Both the position numbers and the translations under genes were made by a program. A stretch of DNA of 14,415 nucleotides from an uncultured Clostridia bacterium (GTDB lineage: Bacteria; Bacillota; Clostridia; Oscillospirales; CAG-272). Position 1 is the stretch's first letter. Every line of letters begins with the position of its first letter. Below are positions 5,924-12,781 of this stretch, one piece after another. The notes beneath the pieces were generated by a model that saw only the letters and a list, made by a program, of their open reading frames with translations, was not told the origin of the DNA and ran no database searches. Location: positions 1-14,415 of the forward strand of contig CALAXC010000253.1 of assembly GCA_937894775.1 (NCBI GenBank), in the 5' to 3' direction.

Positions 5924-6623
5924 AGTATTAGACATCAGTGCGGCACAAGGTTATAACGTTGACTTCATGGCTATCAAGAGGGCAGGTTACAAGGGTGTTG
6001 TTCTCCGTGCGGGTTACGGTTCGGCGCTCAAATACCCGAATCAGTTCGATCCCACTTTTAATTCTAACTACACTAAAGCAAAAAAAGCGGGGCTTTTTGT
6101 CGGTGCATACTGGTACACATATGCAACTACGACAGCAGGAATGACCGAAGAGGCAAAGGCTTTTGAGTATGCTTTGAGAGGCAAACAGTTCGAGCTTCCT
6201 GTCTATATGGACATCGAAGAGAAAGCGCAGTTCACTCACGGTGGCACCGCCAACTTGATCAAAGTCTTTTGTAACTTCATGGAGCATGCCGGATATTTCA
6301 CCGGGGTCTATTGCTCGACATACTGGTATACGAACTATGTTGACTCCGCAACACGCGAGAGATATGCATGCTGGATAGCCGATTGGTCGAGCAAATGTTC
6401 GTACAAAGGCAGTTACGGTATGTGGCAGAAAGGTACAGTAACAATACCGAACTCTGGAACTGGACAGATCGATAATGACGAGTGCTATATCGACTATTTC
6501 TCCATCATCAAGAGCAAAGGTCTCAACGGTTTCGCGAAAACGGATGAAACTGTAACAGTGACATACAAGATCAAGAAGAGATACAAGGAAACTCTTGATA
6601 ACATAGCTAAAAAATATATGTGA
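5916..6623 (+). CDS. GH25 endolysin (muramidase) with a partial LysM-like tail
   Basis: The product is 235 aa. The ATG at 5916 is 9 nt after AGGAGG (5901-5906), which lies inside the holin gene; an upstream GTG at 5895 lacks this support. The N-terminal DISAAQG (D6), the GVVLRAGYG strand, GAYWYTYA and YMDIEE (D99, E101) match the GH25 lysozyme barrel, which cuts the glycan backbone of peptidoglycan. The catalytic domain spans about residues 1-205. The tail, TVTYKIKKRY followed by KETLDNIAKKY, resembles only the first half of a LysM wall-binding motif; a stop follows at once. There is no signal peptide, which agrees with holin-dependent export. Downstream frames show no convincing second LysM half. 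Confidence 0.92.
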   Translation: MFKVLDISAAQGYNVDFMAIKRAGYKGVVLRAGYGSALKYPNQFDPTFNSNYTKAKKAGLFVGAYWYTYATTTAGMTEEAKAFEYALRGKQFELPVYMDIEEKAQFTHGGTANLIKVFCNFMEHAGYFTGVYCSTYWYTNYVDSATRERYACWIADWSSKCSYKGSYGMWQKGTVTIPNSGTGQIDNDECYIDYFSIIKSKGLNGFAKTDETVTVTYKIKKRYKETLDNIAKKYM

Positions 6624-6654
6624 ACGGATGGAACGTAGTGAACATTCGTTCACA
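6619..6654. repeat. Inverted repeat spanning the lysin stop codon
   Basis: TGTGAACG (6619-6626) pairs with CGTTCACA (6647-6654). An overlapping alternative pairs GTGAAC (6638-6643) with GTTCAC (6648-6653) around ATTC. The stretch also contains repeated GGA..GAACGTAG-like bits. It is the first of four hairpins in the convergence zone and may protect or attenuate the rightward mRNA. Confidence 0.5.
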
Positions 6655-6662
6655 CGCTCTTT

Positions 6663-6690
6663 CCGAAGCGTCGGCTCTGCCGACTGTGAG
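6663..6690 (-). repeat. 28-nt structured repeat, copy 2
   Basis: On the minus strand this reads CTCACAG, a 13-nt core, then CGCTTCGG, identical in both flanks to copy 1 at 51-78. The core is TCGGC paired with GCCGA around an AGA loop. Relative to copy 1, one stem pair is C-G here and A-T there, so the pairing is preserved while the bases changed. Confidence 0.6.
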
Positions 6691-6714
6691 GATATTATAT
6701 GTAAGTAAGCTGGG

Positions 6715-6734
6715 CAACGGGCAGGGCGCCGTTG
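6715..6734. repeat. Small hairpin in the convergence zone
   Basis: CAACGG (6715-6720) pairs with CCGTTG (6729-6734) around an 8-nt GC-rich loop. No function is assignable. The 160-bp zone 6624-6784 contains no supported gene. Confidence 0.4.
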
Positions 6735-6746
6735 TAGGCTGAACAT

Positions 6747-6780
6747 AAAAAAACCCCGGACAATGTCCGGGGTCTTTTTT
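6747..6780. terminator. Bidirectional rho-independent terminator
   Basis: CCCCGGAC (6754-6761) pairs with GTCCGGGG (6765-6772) around an AAT loop. Seven A residues precede the stem (6747-6753) and six T residues follow (6775-6780), so it should stop transcription from both arms. It lies between the lysin stop and the stop of the leftward tail knob gene. Confidence 0.93.
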
Positions 6781-6784
6781 ATTA

Positions 6785-9034
6785 TCAGAGGTAAACGCCT
6801 GTCTGAAGAAGATTGAGGATCTCTTCCTTTTCTTCGTCTGTAGCGTTTCCAAAACGGTCAAGACGGATATTTGTGAACTCTGCATATCCACCGCCTGTCT
6901 GATCGCCTATTGTTGTAGGTATGTAGCAAGCGAAACCGACTGTTTCTCCCTGCAAGTCGCTCCATGCCGTCTCGTATTCAGCGGGTAGCGAGAGTAACAA
7001 GTAACAGTTTTTAGGCTGATAGAGAGATGTCTGCGGCGATGAAGAACCTGCTGTCTGCAAGTGTGAACCCTTGACAGCGTTCAAGAAAGCACTCGCCGAC
7101 TGCTCCACGGCTCCCATAACGTCCTTCTGCGCTCCGGCTCCTATAGCACCGACTATGTTACCGATGATTGCTTTTGAGGTCTCCGCACTGTTTGTTGCTG
7201 TCATAGGTATATCGACACCGATAACACCCTGCTTGTACAGAATAGGAATCCTATCAGCATAAATGACAGCGGTTGCGGCTCCCGTAACATAGTCAACGAT
7301 CATCTTGACACTGATGTAGTGATTGAGGCACTGGGGTACTGGCAAATCAATAGTACCAATGAAAGGTATGTAGAGCTGTGCTTCTATTTCATAGTCAAGC
7401 CAATTCTTGAAGAACTTCGGGAAAGCCGCTTGACCCATATCTATGATAGCTGTTGCATCCGATGGAAGTTTGAGTCCCGAAACGTCTGACACTGTTCGGC
7501 CCAATTTAATGAACTCTGCTGTACCATGTTGACCCAATGAAGCAACGTCATAAGGATAGAGTCTCAAATTGATAAGTGCCTCAATCGGGTTGTTGGTGAA
7601 AAGGTTGTTCATAATTTCTTCAAAAACATTGTCATCAGCATTGTAGATCCAATCGGCAAGGTCTGCGACACCGTCCGCGTTCATGATATACGTGCGGTTG
7701 AATATACCTGTTGCGGTGAGTGTCGGATTTGTCATGTCAACATGGTCGGTGTACGTATTGTCGTCCGGGATTTCAGGTTCCGGTTCAGGTCCCGGTGTAG
7801 GGTCTTCGGAGCTTGCACCTTCGTCATAAGGTGTATCCTTGTCACCGTCAATAAGTCCTTGTGTATCATCAGGCACGTCATCGCCCGTATAGATCCTTGT
7901 ACCGTCATAGTTGCCGTCACCGTTGATGGTGGGTATTACTATGTTAGGTATTGATGACGGGTCTGAAAGATCAAGAGACTGTAGAGATCCCTGAGCAAAG
8001 GAACCACTTCCGTTTGAAGCGACCTTCATATCTGTTACGAACATTATGCCGTATGTTGATGCTTTTTCCTCGATGTAGTTGAAGAGATTCTCTTTGCCGT
8101 ACTTGATAACAGACATGCCGTATATCCATGATCCCTGTGCCTGTCCCATATTAGGCCATTGAAGTGTATACAGGTCGTCTGATATGCCTTCCTCGACACC
8201 GTAGACAATGAAAGCTCCTATAGTCCCATAGGGATACGTAGGAGCATTAGGAGAAGCTCCCGAAACACCGTAACCGTAGTTATAGACGGGCCATACCATA
8301 TCAGGATTGTTTGCGAAATTTGTCGAGCATCCGTTATATGATTCGAAACTGTTGGTGAAAGACATAGGTCTCAAAGCTTCATACTGGAAACACATATCGG
8401 TCAACTGCTGAAATTGAGAGTTTGAGTCTGCCCATCTACAAAGTGCCATGTTTCTCAAATTCAAAGCCTTACAAGGAAAGTTTCTTGTGCTGGGGGCTAC
8501 ACCGCCACACTGAACATCTTCAATCCATGCGGACAGAAGAACTATGTTCTCTGTAGGGTGTGCAACACAATAATTCTGGAAATCCTTCCATGTGCTGTAG
8601 TAACCCTTTGTTGCTATTGAGTCATAGCTGTCTGCTATACCCCATACACACAAGAGTCTGCCTATGATACTGTTGAACTTTACTGCTGAAACGAGCTGTG
8701 TTCCGTTCACAAAGTTCTCGCCCCATGGGTTAGACATAACTTTAGCTGTTCCGCATTTGTCACCGCAAGCACCGTTCCATCCGTAACAGATAGCGACTCT
8801 TTGCGGATCCGGTGTATGGTAATGGTAAACGGCTCCGGGGTGCTGTGAGGTCATATAGCATGACCTCACGTCCCGCATAGGAGCCCTTGCGTTTGTTGAC
8901 ATTGAATATGTGATAGATGTATCAAGCCCCGATATCAGATGATCCGGATAGTTCGCGGGCGATATTACGAGTGTTGTCGTAAATGAGCTGTTTCCCGCGA
9001 CGTCGGGATATATTGTCTTATTGACCTGAGCCAC
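6785..9034 (-). CDS. Tail knob protein, main part (φ29 gp9-like)
   Basis: The product is about 749 aa. The chosen start is a GTG at 9034 placed 8 nt after an AGGAGG; an in-frame GTG at 9043 is too close to it. Residues ~540-575 (NWLDYEIEAQLYIPFIG and the following VDYVTGAATAVIY) match the conserved block of φ29-family tail knob proteins. A hydrophobic Gly/Ala segment (IIGNIVGAIGAGAQ, ~618-633) follows, in the place expected for the membrane-active loop used for genome delivery. Residues ~30-230 form an unusual Cys-rich region that includes CYGWNGACGDKCG. A Pro/Glu/Asp linker (GPEPEPEIPDD, ~415-430) separates it from the gp9-like part. The upstream gene (9018-9521) appears to encode the N-terminal knob domain and overlaps this gene by 17 nt. 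It is the last gene before the terminator. Confidence 0.85.
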   Translation of the reverse strand: MAQVNKTIYPDVAGNSSFTTTLVISPANYPDHLISGLDTSITYSMSTNARAPMRDVRSCYMTSQHPGAVYHYHTPDPQRVAICYGWNGACGDKCGTAKVMSNPWGENFVNGTQLVSAVKFNSIIGRLLCVWGIADSYDSIATKGYYSTWKDFQNYCVAHPTENIVLLSAWIEDVQCGGVAPSTRNFPCKALNLRNMALCRWADSNSQFQQLTDMCFQYEALRPMSFTNSFESYNGCSTNFANNPDMVWPVYNYGYGVSGASPNAPTYPYGTIGAFIVYGVEEGISDDLYTLQWPNMGQAQGSWIYGMSVIKYGKENLFNYIEEKASTYGIMFVTDMKVASNGSGSFAQGSLQSLDLSDPSSIPNIVIPTINGDGNYDGTRIYTGDDVPDDTQGLIDGDKDTPYDEGASSEDPTPGPEPEPEIPDDNTYTDHVDMTNPTLTATGIFNRTYIMNADGVADLADWIYNADDNVFEEIMNNLFTNNPIEALINLRLYPYDVASLGQHGTAEFIKLGRTVSDVSGLKLPSDATAIIDMGQAAFPKFFKNWLDYEIEAQLYIPFIGTIDLPVPQCLNHYISVKMIVDYVTGAATAVIYADRIPILYKQGVIGVDIPMTATNSAETSKAIIGNIVGAIGAGAQKDVMGAVEQSASAFLNAVKGSHLQTAGSSSPQTSLYQPKNCYLLLSLPAEYETAWSDLQGETVGFACYIPTTIGDQTGGGYAEFTNIRLDRFGNATDEEKEEILNLLQTGVYL

Positions 9035-9521
9035 CGTTTCCACCTCCTGCTACATTTAAAACGAAATTGAATGATGAGTGTGTTGCCACATCAATATTGA
9101 AGACACTGTTAGAAAATTCCACCACTTTGAAATTTTTCTTCGGGTACACGGGGAGTTTGGGGTCTCTTACATATGTACCCTTGTTGCGTCCCTGAAAGCC
9201 TGAACGCTGTGACCTTGTCATTATTGCGTTTGACAGCTTAATACTGTCGGCAAAAGACATCAGTGGGTCAACTTTACCGCGTATCAGCATTGCACCGCCT
9301 GTTAACGCCACAACGTCTTTTATATAGTAATACCGATGAAATTTACCGATATACATATAATTTGACTGTGACAGTGCTTCATTCCATGCAAGCTTTATCT
9401 GCGGTTCGTGGATACTGCTGTCCGAATACAGTTCTGCAACAGAAGTAAACGTAGGTGTCAACACTTTATCAACAACACGGTTATCGTTTGCGTTTGCGTA
9501 AAATGCGATATTCAACGACAT
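9018..9521 (-). CDS. Tail knob N-terminal domain protein (separate ORF)
   Basis: The product is 167 aa from the ATG at 9521, which follows AAAGGGGGA by about 5 nt; an earlier in-frame ATG at 9557 lies inside the preceding gene. The pattern NYMYIGKFHRYYYIKDV, then a GGAMLIRGKVDPLMSF block, then RDPKLPVYP resembles the N-terminal part of φ29-type tail knob proteins, which sits on the lower collar. The C-terminus is a flexible Gly-rich run (VAGGGNGGSGQ). Its codons carry the AGGAGG ribosome binding site of the next gene, and the stop lies 17 nt inside that gene. Either two polypeptides assemble into one knob, or an ancestral single gene was split at the linker. Confidence 0.8.
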   Translation of the reverse strand: MSLNIAFYANANDNRVVDKVLTPTFTSVAELYSDSSIHEPQIKLAWNEALSQSNYMYIGKFHRYYYIKDVVALTGGAMLIRGKVDPLMSFADSIKLSNAIMTRSQRSGFQGRNKGTYVRDPKLPVYPKKNFKVVEFSNSVFNIDVATHSSFNFVLNVAGGGNGGSGQ

Positions 9522-9534
9522 ATCGATTCCCCCT

Positions 9535-10629
9535 TTAGTACCAAACAGAGAATGCAAGCGCCTTTGCTATCTCTATTGAGATAATAGGCACGAGCCTCGA
9601 TTCTCTCGCAAACTTCTGAAAATCACGGAGAAGCTGTGTTGTCATTGTGACGCCGATATTGCCTTGACGTATTACTGTCTCAACATCCTGATGCGGCTGA
9701 GATGTATAAGTGTCCGTACGTGCGTCTGTCTCGTGCGTATCTTCCGGGCCTTCAACCTCTGTAACGTTTGCTTCAGGGTTTGCATCAGAAGCGTTTCTGC
9801 GGTGTGTGATAGTCTCCGTATCCTCGTGCTGAGAAACTGTTGACTCGTTCTTAGTCGGACCGGTTGACACGGTGTCATTATAAGCCTTGTATCTGTTGGC
9901 GTAAACATCCTCGTAGTCTTCACCGTCATCACCTGAGCCCTGAGACACAATATCCTGAGTCTTATTCTGGAAAGCAGCTGTGTTGTCCATCGTAGTCTCT
10001 TTATGTGTCGTAGTAGTTTCACCTGCGCGATGTTTGGTGGTCTTGCCTGTCGGGATGTTCAGATCCCTATCGATAGTGTTGAAAGCTTCGAGGCGTTCAC
10101 CGTGGGATGTAGTGACTGTATTGCGGTTCTGTCCGAGAGAGCTGTCATCGACATTGTTCTTGTTGGTGGTTGTCACCTGTGCATTGTTCTTGATGTGCTT
10201 CTCGTCACCGATAGTCTCTGTTGTGGTTGTCGTTCCATACTTATCGGTGGTCTTGACTTTTGCTTTGGAGTCGGTCTGAACATGCTGTCCGTAGTCGTGG
10301 ATATGGCGTTCAGTACCGTCTACATTCCAAAGCGGGTTGAACTCTGCGAGTACTGATTCAAGGAGCTTTTCCCAATAGTACTTGTTGCATGCAATGACTG
10401 TATCAACACGCCTTGCAAGCTCGTCTGTGTCGAGTTCATCATCGTCATCTTTGAGATCCGGCACGACTTCCCAATCACCGTATTCCATACCGATATAACT
10501 ATCGATACTGTTTATAAGATAGGAGTTGTTCTCCTTCGGGTCAAGGAAATCGCGGATATCAGCGACTGTGTCATCGAAGATCGTCGACTTGAAGATGACG
10601 TTAGTCTTAAGTACGTCCTTCAGAATCAT
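9535..10629 (-). CDS. Lower collar protein (φ29 gp11-like)
   Basis: The product is 364 aa. The C-terminal block RQGNIGVTMTTQLLRDFQKF (about residues 321-340), followed by a hydrophobic helix, resembles the conserved end of φ29-type lower collar proteins. The N-terminal 110 residues are folded-looking (SYIGMEYGDWEVVP, FNPLWNVDGTE). The middle (~115-310) is a very polar Thr/Asp/Asn-rich low-complexity region with TTTTTET, VTTTNKNN and ETTTTHKETT runs. The ATG overlaps the connector stop by one base (TAATG), so expression is coupled to the connector. The protein should form the ring between connector and tail knob. It is longer than φ29 gp11 (about 290 aa) owing to the polar middle. Confidence 0.82.
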   Translation of the reverse strand: MILKDVLKTNVIFKSTIFDDTVADIRDFLDPKENNSYLINSIDSYIGMEYGDWEVVPDLKDDDDELDTDELARRVDTVIACNKYYWEKLLESVLAEFNPLWNVDGTERHIHDYGQHVQTDSKAKVKTTDKYGTTTTTETIGDEKHIKNNAQVTTTNKNNVDDSSLGQNRNTVTTSHGERLEAFNTIDRDLNIPTGKTTKHRAGETTTTHKETTMDNTAAFQNKTQDIVSQGSGDDGEDYEDVYANRYKAYNDTVSTGPTKNESTVSQHEDTETITHRRNASDANPEANVTEVEGPEDTHETDARTDTYTSQPHQDVETVIRQGNIGVTMTTQLLRDFQKFARESRLVPIISIEIAKALAFSVWY

Positions 10630-11573
10630 TATTCATTCACCGCCTGTCCTGTTGTCGGGTTGTCCGTATTGTTGAAAGTTGACGGCTTGCTTCCCTCGAT
10701 AGGTTTATAAGCCTCGTTCAAATGTACGGAAACGTTCTTGCGTCTTACGTAATTGTATATATCAAGCGATTCCTCGCGGGACATAAGCATGTCGGTAATA
10801 TTTACCGTATGGAGCTGATGATCGGACTCGACTTCATCTGTAGTCATCGGAGCTTTTTTGGACTGTCTTGTCGCAACACCGAACTCTGACATGAACTGCG
10901 AAAGCAGATTGTCGCGGGCGTCAATGACGTCACTGAGCAGAGAAGGTGGGATAGTCTTGATAGCATCAAGGTTCTTGATATCATCGTAGACAGACTTGTT
11001 GATGATAGCTTCGGGACTACCGAGGGTCAAGGCGAGCCTTGCGGCAACGTAGCTATAAGCGGTTGACTCGTCGGGCGCGGCCGCCATTGAAGGTTGACGG
11101 ATATTGACGAGCGTTATTGCGAGCGAGGACTCTATATCAGCAAGCATCCTTGCATATCTGTTGACGGTATCAAGAACACCTGTACAGAATGAATTGTTGC
11201 GGATGATAACAGCGTCCTGATTTGTCAAGCCGTGACCCTTTACAAGAGGGGTTGCCCATATTGTATAGGGTTTGTATGCGGGAGACTCGTATAAGCCGAT
11301 ACCGTATGTGGAAGCGGGAACTGCTATTTCACCGTACTCTGTAGAGACGATAGCGCAATATCCGGGAAGAAGCACAAGCTTTTCGAGTTCTGTCTGCGGG
11401 ATGGTGTCATCGAGGTTATCATACTCAAACATCCTGATTATCTTATTGACAAGCACTCGCTTCCAATATCCATATCCCGTGGCGACATCAGCGACATCCG
11501 TCATTGCCATGTAGATCTTCAGATTCTTTTCGGCTGTCATGCGCTGTTTCTTCGCCTTAAGTATATCGAACAT
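10629..11573 (-). CDS. Connector / portal protein (φ29 gp10-like upper collar)
   Basis: The product is 314 aa against about 309 aa for φ29 gp10. It shows the family features: MFEYDNLDDTIP near residue 48, GYCAIVSTEYGEIAV near 71, and the stem/wing segment MTTDEVES (243-250) followed by SREESLDIYN (from 265). These resemble the TDEV and SREE segments of φ29 gp10 as I remember them. It should form the dodecameric portal through which the packaging ATPase drives DNA. The ATG at 11573 is preceded by AAAGGA about 13 nt away, a longer spacing than for its neighbours. A hairpin at 11610-11636 precedes it. The stop overlaps the lower collar start. Confidence 0.88.
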   Translation of the reverse strand: MFDILKAKKQRMTAEKNLKIYMAMTDVADVATGYGYWKRVLVNKIIRMFEYDNLDDTIPQTELEKLVLLPGYCAIVSTEYGEIAVPASTYGIGLYESPAYKPYTIWATPLVKGHGLTNQDAVIIRNNSFCTGVLDTVNRYARMLADIESSLAITLVNIRQPSMAAAPDESTAYSYVAARLALTLGSPEAIINKSVYDDIKNLDAIKTIPPSLLSDVIDARDNLLSQFMSEFGVATRQSKKAPMTTDEVESDHQLHTVNITDMLMSREESLDIYNYVRRKNVSVHLNEAYKPIEGSKPSTFNNTDNPTTGQAVNE

Positions 11574-11609
11574 ATGTTTTTATCATTCCTTTCTATAGTT
11601 ACTAAACAA

Positions 11610-11636
11610 GGGCTTCGAGGGAATCCCCCGAAGCCC
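11610..11636 (-). terminator. Hairpin between capsid-extension ORF and connector, possible attenuator
   Basis: GGGCTTCG (11610-11617) pairs with CGAAGCCC (11629-11636). Beyond an A/C mismatch it continues as GGG with CCC around an AAT loop. On the minus strand it is followed by a weak T-rich run (TTGTTT), so partial termination or mRNA processing below the capsid genes is plausible. It is not a strong terminator in either direction. Confidence 0.55.
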
Positions 11637-11671
11637 CCGTTTTAAGGAGATGTTGAATGGCTGAATGCCTA

Positions 11672-12775
11672 TCAAGAAACAAATATTACGTAAGTTACTC
11701 TTGTTTCAGAATAAGAAGCTGCATTACCCAGTACAATAATCTTCTGATAGGTCGAAACACTATCCGCAGGTATTGTAAAGGTTGTGCCTGTTACTGTAAG
11801 AGGTACTTCCTGATCACTATAATCAACAGCAACTGCTGTAAATGTAGCACCCTGAATAAAGTTATCAATGTGCATGACTATATCATCACTCTGCCATGAA
11901 GATGTTACCCTTATCTTTTTTGTGCCGGTATTTACTACGTCAACACCTGTTGTTGAACTTGACAGCTCCATGTCTAAATATTCAGCGCCCCAATACGTAG
12001 CTTCAGAATTATCAACAGTAAGTGTAGCCTCAACTGTAGCAACCGAATCGGGTTCAGTGCTCAACTTCATAAGCTCCACCTTGCCGAATCTGTATGCTTT
12101 ATCATCACATACGAAGCAGAATATGTCATAAACATCATTACCTATAGTAATAGATGTGGGCGGTACACCTGAGCTATCCCTCTGTGTTCTCTGTCCTGTT
12201 GTAGCATAAGTACTACCGTCATTGAGTGTACATACGGGATAATACATATAGCCTTCTGCTGTATGTCTCTTGATACCGACTGTAAGCGCAACCCGTGCAC
12301 TATATCCGGGCTCTTCCCAGAACATCATAGAAAAAGGTTTTATAGTAGTGTTTGAACCTACAGTGCCTGATATCGTGATCGGGGATTGATAGTTGTAGGG
12401 AATGAAGGTACTTCCATCGGTGAGAACTTCGTAATTAATTGCATAACTTTCCTGAAGCTGTACTTCTGAAAGCATCAACCAGTTGCCGTCTGAAGATACC
12501 TCAATCTTCGTTACTGCGTTTGTGAAGGTGTATGTTCCTGTTGTGTACCCTTCGGCTTCCACGGTTATCACAATAGTCTCTGCTGTAACAGGTACGCTGA
12601 ATGATCCTTCAGTAACAGTTGTGGGAGATCCGTCAATCGTTGCCGAAACTGTTGCCTCGACGGGAGTTGTAGAAACCCCCAAACTGTATGAAGATGTGCC
12701 TATTGCGCCTGTGAGAGTATTGTTACCCGCATTAAGTGTCACACCCTCCGGAAGCTGAAGCTCGAAGGGAATTAA
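11672..12775 (-). CDS. Ig-like capsid extension ORF, probably expressed by −1 frameshift from the capsid gene
   Basis: The open frame gives about 367 residues when entered from the capsid gene at 12775, or 356 from a GTG at 12742. The product is Thr/Ser/Val-rich beta protein. Residues near the start (TLNAGNNTLTG, then PVEATVSATIDG, AETIVITVEAEGY and TYTFTN) look like a bacterial Ig-like fold. A central region (YSARVALTVGIKRH, DIFCFVCDDKAYRF) and a second beta-rich C-terminal part follow. The GTG start has a GGAGGG only 1 nt away, which is too close to work, and no ATG or TTG with a ribosome binding site exists nearby. The codons before the GTG read as plausible protein (LIPFELQLPEGV). A slippery heptamer at 12775-12781 therefore most likely delivers ribosomes from the capsid frame, giving a ~770-aa capsid-Ig fusion on some subunits. 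It could instead act as a separate head-fibre protein like φ29 gp8.5. Confidence 0.75.
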   Translation of the reverse strand, partial: LIPFELQLPEGVTLNAGNNTLTGAIGTSSYSLGVSTTPVEATVSATIDGSPTTVTEGSFSVPVTAETIVITVEAEGYTTGTYTFTNAVTKIEVSSDGNWLMLSEVQLQESYAINYEVLTDGSTFIPYNYQSPITISGTVGSNTTIKPFSMMFWEEPGYSARVALTVGIKRHTAEGYMYYPVCTLNDGSTYATTGQRTQRDSSGVPPTSITIGNDVYDIFCFVCDDKAYRFGKVELMKLSTEPDSVATVEATLTVDNSEATYWGAEYLDMELSSSTTGVDVVNTGTKKIRVTSSWQSDDIVMHIDNFIQGATFTAVAVDYSDQEVPLTVTGTTFTIPADSVSTYQKIIVLGNAASYSETRVTYVIFVS

Positions 12776-12781
12776 GGGTTT
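12744..12781 (-). promoter_or_regulatory. Programmed −1 frameshift signal (slippery heptamer plus stem-loop)
   Basis: On the minus strand the capsid frame ends GAA AAC CCT TAA. The heptamer A AAC CCT (12781-12775) fits X XXY YYZ and lies directly before the stop. After a 5-nt spacer (TAATT), CCCTTC (12769-12764) can pair with GGAGGG (12749-12744), with an inner AGC/GCT stem around TTCA. The −1 frame is the frame of the Ig-like ORF. All three elements of a bacterial −1 frameshift site are present. Confidence 0.75.

Noticed and set aside
6620..6740. Frames continuing past the lysin stop (−1 frame starting GTG AAC GGA) as a possible frameshift completing the LysM domain.
   Set aside because: The local A-run does not give a clean X XXY YYZ heptamer, and neither downstream frame resembles the second half of LysM.
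5928..6746. Leftward 272-aa open frame opposite the lysin gene.
   Set aside because: The GH25 motifs are on the plus strand. The antisense translation is Arg/Ser/Cys-rich without domain pattern, and the frame crosses the terminator-proximal hairpins.
9018..9043. Programmed frameshift at the tail knob gene overlap.
   Set aside because: A good ribosome binding site and GTG start explain expression of the second ORF. The needed shift is +1 and no convincing slip codon is adjacent, so it is kept only as an alternative.
10035..10060. NIPTGK in the lower collar protein as a sorting motif for the sortase-like protein.
   Set aside because: It lacks the LPxTG Leu and the hydrophobic-plus-basic C-terminal tail of sorting signals, and it lies in a low-complexity region.
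9980..10356. Rightward open frames of ~100-117 aa opposite the lower collar gene.
   Set aside because: They arise from the Thr-rich low-complexity codons of the collar gene read antisense; no ribosome binding site was seen.
11657..11899. Rightward 80-aa Cys-rich ORF with an AAGGAG 7 nt before its ATG.
   Set aside because: It is antisense to the Ig-like ORF, which has sensible beta-protein composition. No promoter precedes it, and the ribosome binding site can arise by chance.
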